Origin: Aestuariivita sp.
GTDB taxonomy: Bacteria; Pseudomonadota; Alphaproteobacteria; Rhodobacterales; Rhodobacteraceae
Direction of reading: 5' to 3'
DNA length: 64,000 bases
Assembly: GCF_021404545.1 (NCBI RefSeq)
Contig: NZ_JAAWWD010000003.1
Coordinates: 62,001-126,000, forward strand
Position 1 is the first letter of the stretch. Each line of letters starts with the position of its first letter. Positions 17,354 to 25,382 of this stretch are shown piece by piece. The position numbers were made by a program, and so were the translations under genes. The notes beneath the pieces are model-generated. The model worked only from the letters and a program-made list of their open reading frames with translations. It was not told the origin of the DNA and searched no databases.

Positions 17354-19285
17354 ATGCTAAACTGGAAAAACCTCCCGACGCTTTCGCTGTTGCTGAGCGG
17401 CGCGGGTCTTACCGTTGTTTTGGGCATCTTGGAGTTTATCAAGATGCGTGTCTTGGAAGTGCCCCCCACAATCAGTCTCTTTGGCTTTGACGCGATTGTC
17501 TCGATACTGCGCCATTTCGGTCCGATCATCGGTTCAGGCATCGGTGCCTTCGGGGCAATGCTAGGGGTGATGGGCGTGATCGTGATGTTTGTTGCGCTGA
17601 TTGCCAGCCTGATGGCTCTGTTGGTTCTGCTGGTGCTGATGCTGGCTTTTCTCTCCTATTGGGGAGGGTTGCAGGCCCTGCGCGGCGCAGTCGCGGCCCC
17701 CTCCATGGCCAACCGGCTGATCAAAATGTGGACTGACGAGAGTTATCTGTCCAGGATCGAAGCCGCCCTGACGGGCCGAAAAAGAGAAATACAGGATGCA
17801 ACCCAAAGGCTTGGCCCCACGTTCACTGTGGCGCGCGACCGAATTGGCGACGACTATCTCGCCTCTCTCCACATGCTTGGCCGGGTCACGTCACTGGGTC
17901 TTGGCATCCTGCATGCGCCGTCCAAAAGGGATACGCGGTCCCAAGCCGTCGCCCGTCTGTGCATGATTGCTGTGATCTGTCTGGCCGCCCTGTCGGGGGC
18001 GGTGGCGTGGACATACAGCGATGTCCGCGCCATGTGGGGCCATAACAAGCCAGATCTGAGCGACGTGCCGGTCCTGTTTCGCCCCCAGGTTTGGATGAAC
18101 GATTGGTCGCGCACGTGCCATCTGCACGATGCGCCGTGGTTCGTCGGCCCGATCTGCACATCCGTCGCCTGGTTTGCCGGGGGCTTTCCCAAGGGCTATC
18201 TGACCATCGCGTCCCGTCACGGCGCAGATGCGACGCAGCTGAATATCGATCATCGGTCGGCGACGGGCACCGATCCGTTTCGCACCACCGCATATTTTTA
18301 CCTGGGCGATTTCGGCGAATGGGCGTTTCTCGCCGATGCCGATCAGCCCGATCGGCGCATCCTGATCAGGCGTGCCGCGATCCTTGAGTTTTCTCAAACC
18401 CCCGTCGCACCGCCCGGCCCGCCCGGTGTGCTGTCTGGATTGGCGGTCCAGGCCGATCGTTTGGTCACCTCGTTCCTGCATCAGCTCCCTCCGCGTCCTT
18501 GGATCGTGGTGGCACGGCCCGATGTTCACATTCAACACCCCGTGGACCTCACGCCGCTGGCCGATCGGCTGCAAGAGATCACCGCGCATCACAAACGCGA
18601 GGCGCAGATCACACAAGAACGTTTTGGGAGAATTGACCGATTGCTCACGCATCTGGCCAAGCAGCGGCACCAAGAGGCTGGCACATCGGGAGATCGCAAT
18701 CTTGCGCTCTTTCGTGGGTTGCGCTTCTGGCAATGGTCGTTCGATCTGGATATGGACTTCTCCCCGCGCGTCGTCCTGCAAACCCAGCCTGCGGACGGAT
18801 CCGTTCACACCACCGGCCCTGCTTCCGATTTTCTCGGCGTTATCGACGATCACCGCATCGAACCGGCCCGCTTTGTGATCCAGTGTGGGCGGACCAGCCC
18901 AAAACTGTTGGACCAGCTGACTTTTGGCGAAAACCGCGTGGCCGCACCCCCCGACATCGCCAGGGCACTTGCCAAAATCGAAGAGCATGTCGCCGACCGT
19001 CACGCAGCGGGAAAGCAGACCAAACTGCTGCTTTTGGGCAGTGCCAGCCTGTCAGGGCATCCCCAGGTCAATCTGGCCATCTCTGAACGGCGCGCGGAGT
19101 ATGTGGGGCGTGCGATCTCCCGCGTCCTGCTGGGTGCGGCGCAGGCCGACCCGGTCAGCGCAGCACACCGGCTTCGCAACACGTTCGGCCTGACTGTCAT
19201 GGCTTATGGCGTGGGGGAACGAAACGTCGATGACACGTTTCCGCCGCGCAGCGTCCAAATCCTGGATTGCTCGAACGATACCTGA
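17354..19285 (+). CDS. Membrane protein with OmpA-like C-terminal domain
   Basis: A 643-aa inner-membrane protein with a strong GGAGG ribosome-binding site. TM helices are predicted at about residues 8-28, 52-72, 74-98 (LIASLMALLVLLVLMLAFLSYW) and 196-218 (ARLCMIAVICLAALSGAVAW). The remaining 420 residues are likely periplasmic. The last about 95 residues (KQTKLLLLGSASLSGHPQVNLAISERRAEYVGRAI... GVGERNVDD) follow the OmpA/MotB peptidoglycan-binding pattern of a beta-strand ending in G-S-A/D followed by NxxISERRA. This would allow it to bridge inner membrane and cell wall, as MotB- or TssL-like anchors do. It is the last gene of the four-gene set. Confidence 0.75.
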   Translation: MLNWKNLPTLSLLLSGAGLTVVLGILEFIKMRVLEVPPTISLFGFDAIVSILRHFGPIIGSGIGAFGAMLGVMGVIVMFVALIASLMALLVLLVLMLAFLSYWGGLQALRGAVAAPSMANRLIKMWTDESYLSRIEAALTGRKREIQDATQRLGPTFTVARDRIGDDYLASLHMLGRVTSLGLGILHAPSKRDTRSQAVARLCMIAVICLAALSGAVAWTYSDVRAMWGHNKPDLSDVPVLFRPQVWMNDWSRTCHLHDAPWFVGPICTSVAWFAGGFPKGYLTIASRHGADATQLNIDHRSATGTDPFRTTAYFYLGDFGEWAFLADADQPDRRILIRRAAILEFSQTPVAPPGPPGVLSGLAVQADRLVTSFLHQLPPRPWIVVARPDVHIQHPVDLTPLADRLQEITAHHKREAQITQERFGRIDRLLTHLAKQRHQEAGTSGDRNLALFRGLRFWQWSFDLDMDFSPRVVLQTQPADGSVHTTGPASDFLGVIDDHRIEPARFVIQCGRTSPKLLDQLTFGENRVAAPPDIARALAKIEEHVADRHAAGKQTKLLLLGSASLSGHPQVNLAISERRAEYVGRAISRVLLGAAQADPVSAAHRLRNTFGLTVMAYGVGERNVDDTFPPRSVQILDCSNDT

Positions 19286-19846
19286 GCCGCAGCCGTCAAA
19301 GCCCTCTCGATCATCTTTGTTGCACAAATCGTCGGAAGAGCGTGTTTCCCTACTGTACGGAAAGACTTAGCCTGCTGCCCCCTGTGACGGGTCTGTCAAG
19401 AGCAGCGTATCGGTTGCGGACGGCGCCGCGGATTTGGATTTCAGCGACCTGCCTGTCGAGGCCGCATGCCATGAGGCTGTGCCCCATCTGTTTCAAACAA
19501 CGCATCCTGATCTCGACGCAGCGTCGACGGTGGGATCCGCGCCATCGTCGCCATATTGCTCACCCTCGGGCATCATGCTGACGCCATGGGGTGACCCCCT
19601 CACGGCATTTGCGCGAAAAAGGCGCAGCTGGTGCCAAATCCGCATCGGATCCGGAGCGTGACCCGCGCCGCACATGGTGGATCCATGCACAGGCGTACCG
19701 GGCCCCCTCGGATGATGCGGATTTGACAGGTTTTCAGTCGGACTGCCTCTCGGCGCATCTGAATTTGAATGCCCTCCTGCTGCATTTGCCCAGGTTCAGA
19801 CCAAGAACCGGCCACTCCCGGGGCGCAAGAGGACTGCCCCTTGTCC
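19286..19846. other. Intergenic region with possible IS-end remnant
   Basis: About 560 bp between the convergent OmpA-like and protease genes. No convincing gene. A segment near 19315 resembles an IS5/IS903-type terminal repeat; the remainder has no feature I can name. Confidence 0.45.
19315..19340. mobile_element. Possible solo IS5/IS903-type inverted-repeat end
   Basis: The sequence CTTTGTTGCACAAATCG matches, from memory, the TTTGTTGnAnAAATC style of IS903-group (IS5 family) ends. No transposase fragment or second end was found nearby, so it may be a relic or a chance match. Confidence 0.3.
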
Positions 19847-22099
19847 TCAAAGGCGCGCCACCGCCCGTGGTCCGAGACACGCCGCCTTGCGGATCTTGCC
19901 AGATTTCAGAGGGGAGACCCGATATGCATAGCTTTGCGGGTTTTGCGTTTCGATCTGACCGATGGCATCTGTCTGATGGCTTTCGGCCTGCGCATGCCGC
20001 GACAGAAATTCGGCAATTTCCCGGGTGGCCTGAGCAGTGGCAAAGCTGGTACCCGAAAAGCTCACGACAGATCCATCGCAGCTGCCTGCCGCAAGCAGGC
20101 CGGGCACGGTGACACCGGACTCGGTCGGATAGGAACAGTTCGGCTGGATGGGAACCCGGCCCCCTCCTCCGATGCGCTGAAACTCCGCCCCGGTAGAGGC
20201 AGGCGGCCAGGGCAGACCATCGGTTTGCCGGTAGGCCGAGGCGACAAGGACAGCGCGTGTCGTCTTGGCGCCGGGACCCGGTGACGGATTGAGTTGGCTG
20301 ATATCATCCATCTGGAGGAAACCCGTCGCGAGCGCGCTCAGCGTTCCATGGCGGAACACGTACCGGTTCGCACCCGTACCGGTCCCGCGATCCGTGTTGA
20401 CGGGGGGTCTGCGGCTTCCCGTCTCTACATCGTAGCTGTAGCTGTCGATCACACGACCGGCGGCATCATAGCGTTGGTAGTGCGGATCGTGCAATCGGGG
20501 CCGAAGTCCCGTGGCCCCGCGCGGCAGAACAGATTGGTCGCTTTGCACGGCCAGGTGAATGACCATCTCGATGTCACTGGTGTTGGTCAATCTGATCTTC
20601 CAGCGGCCGGATTGAAAGGGCCGCTTGGGACGCACATTGATCAGTGTCGGCCGCATCGCCAGCAAATAGCGCTGGATTGGCGGCCCTAAAAGGAGGGGGC
20701 CATCCCCGCCCGCCAGTGCATCGGCATCGCTGCCTTGCAACAGCGCTACACCTTCCGGGACCTGGCCGCCGGTGTCGGGATCGCTGTGGGTTTCGCACAT
20801 GCCGCCGATCCCGTCATCATCGTGAAACGTCGAGCTGTAAAGGCGGGCAAGCACCTCAAGATTTGGATCGCCATCAGCGATCAGATCAAAAAATGCGCCG
20901 TCTTTGCCAGGCTCAGATACTTCTGTGGTTTCAGCTGCTCCTGGCGGGAACAGATCAATCGCAACGGGTGTTTGCGCATCCAAGCGTTCGACATCCGCAT
21001 TCACCCAGATCTCCAGAAAGCTCGAGGATTGATCTTCGGGCGGCACGTCCAGTTCGACCGTGCACGCTGTGTGAGCCGGAACTTTGAATTGGCCAAACCC
21101 TTCGGAGAGATTGTCGTTCCCGGCAGGGAACACGAAATAGATCTTGGATTTGACTTTGCCGTGTGGTCCGTTTCTGCGGCGCGCCGCATTGATCTCCTCA
21201 AGTTCATTTGCGACGCCGGTTGCAACCTCGCGCCCGCCGGCGAGCTTGGAATACGACAGATTGACAACCATCGGATACCCTTCAAACTCACTGGCCTGTT
21301 TTTCGTCATCCGGCAACATCGACCACAGCCGATCCGCCAGATCGATCATGCGCAGAATCCCGAACATGGCAAAATACTCAAGAAACGTGCCGGAGGCGCC
21401 GACCGACGCACGATTTGGCAAGCTGACGACCATCATCTGTGTGTCTGCCCCTCCGGCTGCGATATCGGCAACGAATGTGCCGTGGGCGGCGCGGTGGGCC
21501 AAGGCACGCTGGCCATCGAAATTGACCATGTCGACCAGCAGAGCATCCCGGTCAAACGCAACCTGATCGAACGTGTCGCCGCAGGTATGCCGGGTGATCA
21601 GTTCATCAATCTCATGCGCATAAAGCTCACTCCCGAAATGCAGATAGGGCTGCGCGCGCCCGGCCTCCCAAGGGGCGTTCTGTTGCCAAGCCGCCAGGAT
21701 ACGAGAGCGCCCATTTTCATCGCGAAAGGCCCGATGCGAAAGGCTGATGCCTTCGTCGATCACAACGGTGAGGACCGTCCCCGGTGGGGGTGGTGTGGCC
21801 TTGAAGGCCTCCTTGGGGGGGCGCCAATCCTGGATGTCCGCGTGATCCTTGTTTACGAATCTCGGGCGCAGCGACACCTCTTCGCCAAATCCGGGCACAC
21901 CGTAGCGAGCGTCCGCATCCTCTGATTTCACCCTGCCGCCACTGTTGGCGCGGGGCACACCGAAATCCCAAAACACCAGCTTGTCATCGCGCGTGCTGTA
22001 GCGATCCGCGTCGACGTTGACCCACCAGTTGAAATAGGGGGTCTGCGTACACGGATCCCATTTGCTGGTATCTGTCTCCCAAATGATTTCTACGGTCAT
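19847..22099 (-). CDS. Subtilisin-like (S8) serine protease
   Basis: A 750-aa protein with the full S8 catalytic set: Asp115 in VLTVVIDEGISLSH, His206 in AHRAAHGTFVADIAAGG, an oxyanion Asn in YFVFPAGNDN, and Ser685 in FSGTSFATAQATR. A large insert of about 300 residues separates the Asn and Ser blocks (residues about 340-660). It contains a CTVELDVPPEDQSSSFLEIWVNADV-like beta domain, probably a jelly-roll/P-domain-like module. There is no signal peptide; it begins MTVEIIWETDTSKWDPC, so it may act in the cytoplasm or leave by a non-Sec route. It lies 12 bp downstream of the PAP2 gene and is likely co-transcribed with it. The adjacent giant proteins are plausible substrates (inference). Confidence 0.88.
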   Translation of the reverse strand: MTVEIIWETDTSKWDPCTQTPYFNWWVNVDADRYSTRDDKLVFWDFGVPRANSGGRVKSEDADARYGVPGFGEEVSLRPRFVNKDHADIQDWRPPKEAFKATPPPPGTVLTVVIDEGISLSHRAFRDENGRSRILAAWQQNAPWEAGRAQPYLHFGSELYAHEIDELITRHTCGDTFDQVAFDRDALLVDMVNFDGQRALAHRAAHGTFVADIAAGGADTQMMVVSLPNRASVGASGTFLEYFAMFGILRMIDLADRLWSMLPDDEKQASEFEGYPMVVNLSYSKLAGGREVATGVANELEEINAARRRNGPHGKVKSKIYFVFPAGNDNLSEGFGQFKVPAHTACTVELDVPPEDQSSSFLEIWVNADVERLDAQTPVAIDLFPPGAAETTEVSEPGKDGAFFDLIADGDPNLEVLARLYSSTFHDDDGIGGMCETHSDPDTGGQVPEGVALLQGSDADALAGGDGPLLLGPPIQRYLLAMRPTLINVRPKRPFQSGRWKIRLTNTSDIEMVIHLAVQSDQSVLPRGATGLRPRLHDPHYQRYDAAGRVIDSYSYDVETGSRRPPVNTDRGTGTGANRYVFRHGTLSALATGFLQMDDISQLNPSPGPGAKTTRAVLVASAYRQTDGLPWPPASTGAEFQRIGGGGRVPIQPNCSYPTESGVTVPGLLAAGSCDGSVVSFSGTSFATAQATREIAEFLSRHAQAESHQTDAIGQIETQNPQSYAYRVSPLKSGKIRKAACLGPRAVARL

Positions 22100-22111
22100 T
22101 GTCAGTGCCCC

Positions 22112-23203
22112 CTATTGCCATTCAAGCTGCGCGGCGGTCCAAAACGCGGCCCACAGATCTGACTTGGCGCGATGCGCACCGTCCAGCTCGACTTTGTTTT
22201 GCAAGAACTCCTCGTAGAAATTGATCAACAGAAAGTCCGGATTTGCCTCTGGCGAAAGCCAGCCATGTCCCGGCGCAAAGCTCTGGAGCTCCAATGGCTT
22301 TTTGCCAGTGCCCAGCGCATAAATCGCCTCGCCAAGGGCGATGCCAAACACCGCACCGGCCGCGTTATCGATGGGAAAATGCACACCGGCGATGGTGCGG
22401 TTGACCGCAATCCTGTGAGCGATCTTAAACGGCAGGCGCCGCTGATGCATCCCGGCTTTCGGGCCTTCGCTCGGTGCCGAGGACATCAGCCGATCCAAGA
22501 CTGTCGCAATCGCGAAGGCCTCAAGCGCGTGTCCCGATGGAAAAGACGAATGATCCGGCGTCTGGATGATCGGACAGACATTCGGCTCCAACGTAATCGG
22601 ACGCGGCGTCCAGCAGAAATTCTTGGCCGACATCTCAAGCATGATGGCAAAGTCCTGCGTCAGCGCCAACAGCTCCATTGTCTTTTCGCGCGCGGCATCG
22701 TTCATGAACCCGACCGCGCCGAAAAACGAAAGCAGATCGTCGATCTGTTGGTTGATCTCGGCAATGCGATCGGCCCGCAGGTCGCTGTAGCTTCGCAGGT
22801 AAGCCACCTGCTTGCTGAGCAGATCGCTCTGTGGCGTGACAAGTGTGGCAAGGGTCGCCCCTCCCAGGACGAGCGAGGCGGAGCGTTCCCCTTCCGTGAT
22901 CCAGATAGCCTTGGCAAGCTCGGCAAAAAGGACGATACGCCGCCGTTCGCGGCCCAGATAGGCCAGATCGAGCGCACGGGGCGGCACGATGTTTGACGCA
23001 TAGTCCGGTTGCGGGGACCAGTTTCCTGTCACCGCTTCGCCCATCATTGCCAGTGCGAAATTCAGCTGCGGTGAGCTGGCGCCGCCGACATGGGCATCCC
23101 GGCCCGATCCCTGACCAGAGCCCTGCCCGGATCCTTGACCGGACCCCTGTCCCGAGCCTTGGCCAGATCCTTGACCCGCCGAAATTCCAAAACGAAAAGA
23201 CAT
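22112..23203 (-). CDS. PAP2 superfamily phosphatase / vanadium-haloperoxidase-like protein
   Basis: A 363-aa helical protein. The active-site motifs of the PAP2/vanadium-haloperoxidase fold are present: K-x-RP type KNFCWTPRP, PSGHALEAFA, and RTIAGVHFPIDNAAG with the catalytic His. The N-terminus carries six tandem Gly-Gln-Gly-Ser units at residues 10-33, an unusual flexible extension. There is no signal peptide and no clear multi-TM pattern, which favours the soluble haloperoxidase-like branch over lipid phosphatases. The ATG has AGGAGG upstream. It is the first gene of a PAP2-S8 operon and divergent from the SARP-type regulator, sharing a 190-bp promoter region with a 9-bp inverted repeat. 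The substrate is unknown. Confidence 0.82.
   Translation of the reverse strand: MSFRFGISAGQGSGQGSGQGSGQGSGQGSGQGSGRDAHVGGASSPQLNFALAMMGEAVTGNWSPQPDYASNIVPPRALDLAYLGRERRRIVLFAELAKAIWITEGERSASLVLGGATLATLVTPQSDLLSKQVAYLRSYSDLRADRIAEINQQIDDLLSFFGAVGFMNDAAREKTMELLALTQDFAIMLEMSAKNFCWTPRPITLEPNVCPIIQTPDHSSFPSGHALEAFAIATVLDRLMSSAPSEGPKAGMHQRRLPFKIAHRIAVNRTIAGVHFPIDNAAGAVFGIALGEAIYALGTGKKPLELQSFAPGHGWLSPEANPDFLLINFYEEFLQNKVELDGAHRAKSDLWAAFWTAAQLEWQ
23105..23176 (-). repeat. In-frame 12-bp tandem repeat encoding (GQGS)6
   Basis: Six 12-bp units inside the PAP2-like gene encode Gly-Gln-Gly-Ser repeats. Third-codon positions vary between units, which argues for maintenance at the protein level rather than a very recent slippage expansion. 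Confidence 0.8.
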
Positions 23204-23283
23204 CCTACACCCTCCTGTCTGCGATTAATGCAATCAGCATTGAAATCGTCCTGCCGCTAATCAAGGAAGCCGCGGTGAAACCC

Positions 23284-23308
23284 GCGCGAATTCACGGTAA
23301 ATTCGCGC
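23284..23308. promoter_or_regulatory. Inverted repeat in the divergent promoter region (candidate operator)
   Basis: Perfect 9-bp arms GCGCGAATT and AATTCGCGC around a 7-bp spacer, placed 81 bp upstream of the PAP2-like start and 87 bp upstream of the regulator start. Position and symmetry suggest a binding site for a dimeric regulator, possibly the adjacent SARP-type protein. Confidence 0.5.
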
Positions 23309-23394
23309 TGGGGATGTTTTTGTTGTTCCAGATACCGTTTTGCGAATAGCCTTAAAGGCGCCAAAGTCATTTTTCGGAAGGGTGAATAGACGTA

Positions 23395-25035
23395 ATGAAC
23401 CCCACAAAACCGAAATTGCGATTCTGTATTCGCGGGCCCTTTCGGGTACTCGATGACGATGGGCGCGACCTGACACCGGCCGGACGAAAAGCGCAAGCGG
23501 TTCTGGCTCTGCTCTCGACCTCTGAAACGCTGGGGCGCACACGCATCTGGCTTCAGGACAAGCTTTGGAGTGATCGCGGGCCCGAACAGGGGTCGGGCAG
23601 CCTGCGGCAATGCTTGTCGGAAATCCGACGCTGCCTTGGCGATCACCGGGCGGTTCTCGGAGCCAGCCGGAACACGGTCTGGCTGGAAAGGGATCGCGTT
23701 GACATCGACATGACGGAAAACGGGATCGACCCGGGCGCCGAACTGTTCGAGGGGCTGGATATCCGTGACCCGGAATTCGACCTTTGGCTCGTCAGCTTGC
23801 GCGCCCATTCTCAGGTTTCGCGGACTGTCGGCCCGACCTCGCGCGTGACACCCGGTCGAACATCACGCGGCGCCGAGCGGCTGCGCCAAATCGTGATGAA
23901 TTTGCAGTCTGACGGGTCGGGCGAGATTGGATTTCTGGAAGAGATCGTCGCGGAGGCGGTAAGCCGAAATCTACGCGAACAAGCCGATTTCGACATTCAC
24001 ACACGTGTACCCGCGGCCACCCACCCCGATGCGCTTGTGCTTGAAGTCCAGGGCTTTTCTCCCGCTGGGGCAGGCTATGCTGTCCGCGCTGCATTGCAGA
24101 CAGTGGCCGACGGGCGTGTGCTCTGGTCCGATATTCATTCAGTGTCGGTGCTTCCGACATTTGAAACGACGCCAGCCGAAATCCTTTCTTTCAGTTCGAT
24201 CATTTCAAATCGAATAATGAATGCGTTCCTGTTGGACCGGGTGACGAACGGCTTCGACCCGGATGCCAATGTCTTGGCCCTGTTGGCGATGCAAAAGGTA
24301 TTCTTGCTCCGCGCCGAGGAGGCCGAAAAGGCCGAAAAGGCCGAAAGAATGCTGACCGCCGCTTTCGAGAATACGCAAAGGGGTGTTTACAAGGCGTGGT
24401 TGGCCCAGTTGAACACCATCGCGTTTGTCGAAGGGTTCAAGCCGCGCAGCGAAATGGCCGATGCCGCCGAAGAGGCCGTTGCGGCAGCACTCGCGCTGGA
24501 GGGGGAGAACAGCCAGGTTTTGACCGTCGCGGCGAACTGCGCGATGGTCTTTGATCGGGATCCGCAAATGGCAGGCCACTTGGCGCGCATGGCGGTGCGG
24601 GCCAATCCAGCCAATGCGATGGCGTGGTGGGTGCTTGGCCATATTCAGCTCTACGATGGGCGTTACGAGGACTCCTATCGCACCAGCGCCCGCGGGCGCG
24701 CGTTGGCACAGGGGACATTCCTGCAATACTGGCTGGATTTCCAGATGTCGTTTGCAGCGTCGTTTTGCGGCAAGCTGGACGAGGCGCGTATCCTGGGCCA
24801 GGCAGCGTCTGTCATGAGGCCGGAGTTTCGCGCTGCGCACCGCTTCTCGCTTGCACTGAACGCGGCGTCCGGTGATGTCGACAGGGCCGCTGTTGCCCTG
24901 AGAAAGCTCCGAAAACTCGAAGCCGGGTTCGCCCCATCGCGGTTTGTGGAAGACGCTGACTATCCTGTCAGCCTGATCCGTGCGACACCGTTCTATGAAC
25001 CACGGGCCCTGATGGATCTCGAAGCGAACTTCTGA
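23395..25035 (+). CDS. SARP-type transcriptional regulator with TPR-like C-terminus
   Basis: A 546-aa cytoplasmic regulator. Residues 1-110 form an OmpR/SARP-type winged helix: FCIRGPFRVLDDDGRDLTPAGRKAQAVLALL, then RIWLQDKLWSD and SGSLRQCLSEIRRCLGDH. This is followed by the typical LFEGLDIRDPEFDLWLVSLRAH segment that joins the DNA-binding and activation domains. Residues about 165-270 resemble the TolB-like/cyclase-associated middle domain of such regulators. The remainder is alpha-solenoid with TPR-like repeats (AMAWWVLGHIQLYDGRYEDSYRTSARGRALA). It sits between, and is divergent from or convergent with, the PAP2-S8 pair and the 25-kb operon, so it is the best candidate for their local regulator. 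The start has GGAAGG about 11 bases upstream. Confidence 0.82.
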   Translation: MNPTKPKLRFCIRGPFRVLDDDGRDLTPAGRKAQAVLALLSTSETLGRTRIWLQDKLWSDRGPEQGSGSLRQCLSEIRRCLGDHRAVLGASRNTVWLERDRVDIDMTENGIDPGAELFEGLDIRDPEFDLWLVSLRAHSQVSRTVGPTSRVTPGRTSRGAERLRQIVMNLQSDGSGEIGFLEEIVAEAVSRNLREQADFDIHTRVPAATHPDALVLEVQGFSPAGAGYAVRAALQTVADGRVLWSDIHSVSVLPTFETTPAEILSFSSIISNRIMNAFLLDRVTNGFDPDANVLALLAMQKVFLLRAEEAEKAEKAERMLTAAFENTQRGVYKAWLAQLNTIAFVEGFKPRSEMADAAEEAVAAALALEGENSQVLTVAANCAMVFDRDPQMAGHLARMAVRANPANAMAWWVLGHIQLYDGRYEDSYRTSARGRALAQGTFLQYWLDFQMSFAASFCGKLDEARILGQAASVMRPEFRAAHRFSLALNAASGDVDRAAVALRKLRKLEAGFAPSRFVEDADYPVSLIRATPFYEPRALMDLEANF

Positions 25036-25382
25036 CTGACGGCTGGTCGCGCTCAGGCGCGCTTAAGGTCAGTCGCTTTGCCAATGGAGGACGTTTGTGG
25101 GCAGAGCGCCAGCGGAGCACAAGCGTCTGGAACATCTGTCACAGCAGGGCGCGATGCGCCGCGTAATCCACTGGTCAGATCTCGTCCGCATAACCAGATG
25201 CGGATAGCGCCCGATCCAACGCGGGGTACCGAAAGGCGCCCCGATGCGGCCCCGCTTCGGGGACTGGAGCATCGCGATGTTCCTCCCCCAACCGCGCCAT
25301 GCACGGACTGATGCCCCATGCGGCGTCAAACGGTCCTGACACGCGTCCATCTCCACCGCATTCCGGACGCCGTGTCGGCGCC
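25036..25382. other. Convergent intergenic region, no gene seen
   Basis: About 350 bp between the regulator stop and the stop of the giant gene. Short open frames exist on both strands but none resembles a known protein. A hairpin GACGCCG/CGGCGCC near 25359-25375, with one wobble on the minus strand, could contribute to ending the long operon; no U-tract follows it. Confidence 0.45.

Noticed and set aside
15781-19285. Prophage lysis module
   Set aside because: Only the first protein is holin-like; there is no endolysin, terminase, capsid or integrase nearby, and the OmpA-like anchor is not a phage part.
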